From NCBI GenBank assembly GCA_023433655.1, contig JAEYUE010000134.1, positions 1 through 5,992 on the forward strand: a DNA stretch of 5,992 nucleotides, given 5' to 3'. The position numbers and the translations under genes were made by a program. Of this stretch, positions 5,064 to 5,992 are shown in pieces. Under the pieces are notes generated by a model that was not told the DNA's origin, did no database searches, and was given only the letters and a program-made list of their open reading frames with translations. The stretch's first letter is position 1, and each line of letters starts with the position of its first letter. This DNA comes from Pseudomonadota bacterium (GTDB taxonomy: Bacteria; Pseudomonadota; Alphaproteobacteria; Caulobacterales; Caulobacteraceae).

Positions 5064-5071
5064 GTTATATC
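5064..5071 (-). promoter_or_regulatory. Candidate -10 box for the thioesterase gene
   Basis: GATATAAC on the minus strand matches 7 of 8 positions of the remembered Caulobacter -10 pattern GCTANAWC. Transcription would begin about at 5057, inside the ribosome site. The only good -35-like box, TTGACGC (5106-5100), is 28 bases away, twice the normal distance, so the promoter is doubtful. Confidence 0.3.
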
Positions 5072-5124
5072 GAGCCGAGCCTTGGGCTTGGCGGACGCGG
5101 CGTCAAGCGCCTAGCCTCGACCGC

Positions 5125-5992
5125 ATGCAGACCGTCGCCGCCGTTCTCAGGTCCATGGGCGCCGCCCGCCCCTACGCCGACAGCCGGCCGCTGTCGGTCG
5201 AGACGGTCACCCTCGACCCGCCCGGCGAGGGCGAGGTCCGGGTCGCCATCAGGGCCGCCGGCCTGTGCCATTCGGATCTCAGCGTCATCAACGGCGACCG
5301 GCCGCGGCCCATGCCGATGGCGCTGGGCCACGAGGCGGCCGGGGTGGTCGAGGCGCTGGGGCCCGGCGTCGGCGATCTGGCCGTGGGCGACCATGTGGTG
5401 ATGGTCTTCATGCCCAGCTGCGGCCACTGCGAGCCCTGCGCCGGCGGGCGGCCGGCCCTGTGCGAGCCCGGCGCGGCGGCCAACGGGCGCGGCGTCCTGC
5501 TGGGCGGCGACCGGCGCCTGCATGCGGGGGCCGAGACCCTGAACCACCACCTCGGCTGCTCGGCGTTCGCCGGCCATGCGGTGGTCTCCCGCCGCTCGCT
5601 GGTCAGGGTCCCGGCGGACCTGCCGTTCGAGCACGCCGCCCTGTTCGGCTGCGCCGTCCTCACCGGGGTCGGGGCGGTGGTCAATACGGCCGCGGTCCGC
5701 ACCGGCCAGTCGGTCGTCGTCGTCGGCCTCGGCGGGGTCGGCCTGTCGGCGGTGCTGGGGGCGCTGGCCGCCGGGGCCAGCCCGGTCGTGGCCGTCGACC
5801 TGTCCGGGGACAAGCTGGCCCTCGCCCGGTCACTGGGCGCAGTCCACACCGTCAACGCCGCCGACGCCGACGCCGTGGAGCAGGTCCGCGCCCTGACCGG
5901 CGGCGGGGCCGACTTCGCCTTCGAGATGGCCGGCGCCGCCCGCGCGCTCGAGGCGGCGTGGCGGATGACCCGCCGCGGCGGGACCACGGTCA
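5125..5992 (+). CDS. Zinc-dependent alcohol dehydrogenase (MDR family), 3' end missing
   Basis: The reading frame is open to the right edge, giving the first 289 of probably about 370 residues. It belongs to the medium-chain zinc alcohol dehydrogenases, which oxidise alcohols to aldehydes with NAD. The GroES-like domain carries C48 (GLCHSD), H69-E70 (LGHEAAG) and C176 (FGCAVLTGVGAVVNTA) as catalytic zinc ligands. The four structural zinc cysteines are C99, C102, C105 and C113. The Rossmann fold shows GLGGVG (201-206) and D225 after the second strand, which favours NAD over NADP. The FGCAVLTG and VVNTA features resemble the class III/aryl-alcohol group, but the substrate cannot be assigned. 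The ATG at 5125 has no clear ribosome site; an alternative ATG at codon 11 would shorten the first strand. It is divergent from the thioesterase. Confidence 0.93.
   Translation, partial: MQTVAAVLRSMGAARPYADSRPLSVETVTLDPPGEGEVRVAIRAAGLCHSDLSVINGDRPRPMPMALGHEAAGVVEALGPGVGDLAVGDHVVMVFMPSCGHCEPCAGGRPALCEPGAAANGRGVLLGGDRRLHAGAETLNHHLGCSAFAGHAVVSRRSLVRVPADLPFEHAALFGCAVLTGVGAVVNTAAVRTGQSVVVVGLGGVGLSAVLGALAAGASPVVAVDLSGDKLALARSLGAVHTVNAADADAVEQVRALTGGGADFAFEMAGAARALEAAWRMTRRGGTTV

Noticed and set aside
5081..5124. Possible promoter for the alcohol dehydrogenase (TTGGCG, 17 bases, CTAGCC)
   Set aside because: The spacing is good, but the second box matches neither the E. coli nor the Caulobacter -10 pattern well enough.
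5172..5987. Minus-strand open frames opposite the alcohol dehydrogenase
   Set aside because: The plus strand has all zinc and NAD motifs in one open frame to the edge; the minus frames are low-complexity shadows.

Overview
The window is a dense, very GC-rich stretch of a bacterial chromosome. Almost all of it is coding, and the longest gap is about 120 bases. The GC-biased third codon positions, the gene content (yebC, ruvC, ruvA) and promoter-like boxes resembling the Caulobacter housekeeping consensus suggest an alphaproteobacterium of the Caulobacter/Brevundimonas type. This placement is inferred from style and remembered protein families, not from a search.

Layout. Positions 1-95 hold no gene I can support; they contain a stem-loop and a fourfold heptamer repeat just after the ruvA stop. 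From 96 to 3190 five genes lie on the minus strand. In transcription order they are two tandem MgtC/SapB-family membrane proteins (2492-3190, then 1738-2427), a small cupin (1269-1664), ruvC (710-1210) and ruvA (96-713). ruvC and ruvA overlap by four bases. A 69-residue unknown protein (3305-3514, plus strand) converges on yebC (3518-4291, minus). A 66-residue single-pass membrane protein (4414-4614, plus) diverges from yebC and converges on a hotdog-fold acyl-CoA thioesterase (4611-5048, minus); their two stop codons share one CTAG. A zinc-dependent alcohol dehydrogenase (5125 onward, plus) is divergent from the thioesterase and is cut by the right edge.

How the genes fit together. RuvA and RuvC process Holliday junctions, and YebC is a translation-associated factor often encoded just before ruvC. 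Here three unrelated genes (the MgtC pair and the cupin) and one small convergent gene sit between yebC and ruvC. That makes this a conserved housekeeping neighbourhood with an accessory insert. The MgtC pair is a tandem duplication with a nearly identical membrane core and diverged C-terminal domains. No phage, transposon, CRISPR, tRNA or rRNA was seen. The content is mostly ordinary. The best second-look items are the MgtC pair with its leader hairpin, the dyad in the yebC upstream region, and the start of the thioesterase.
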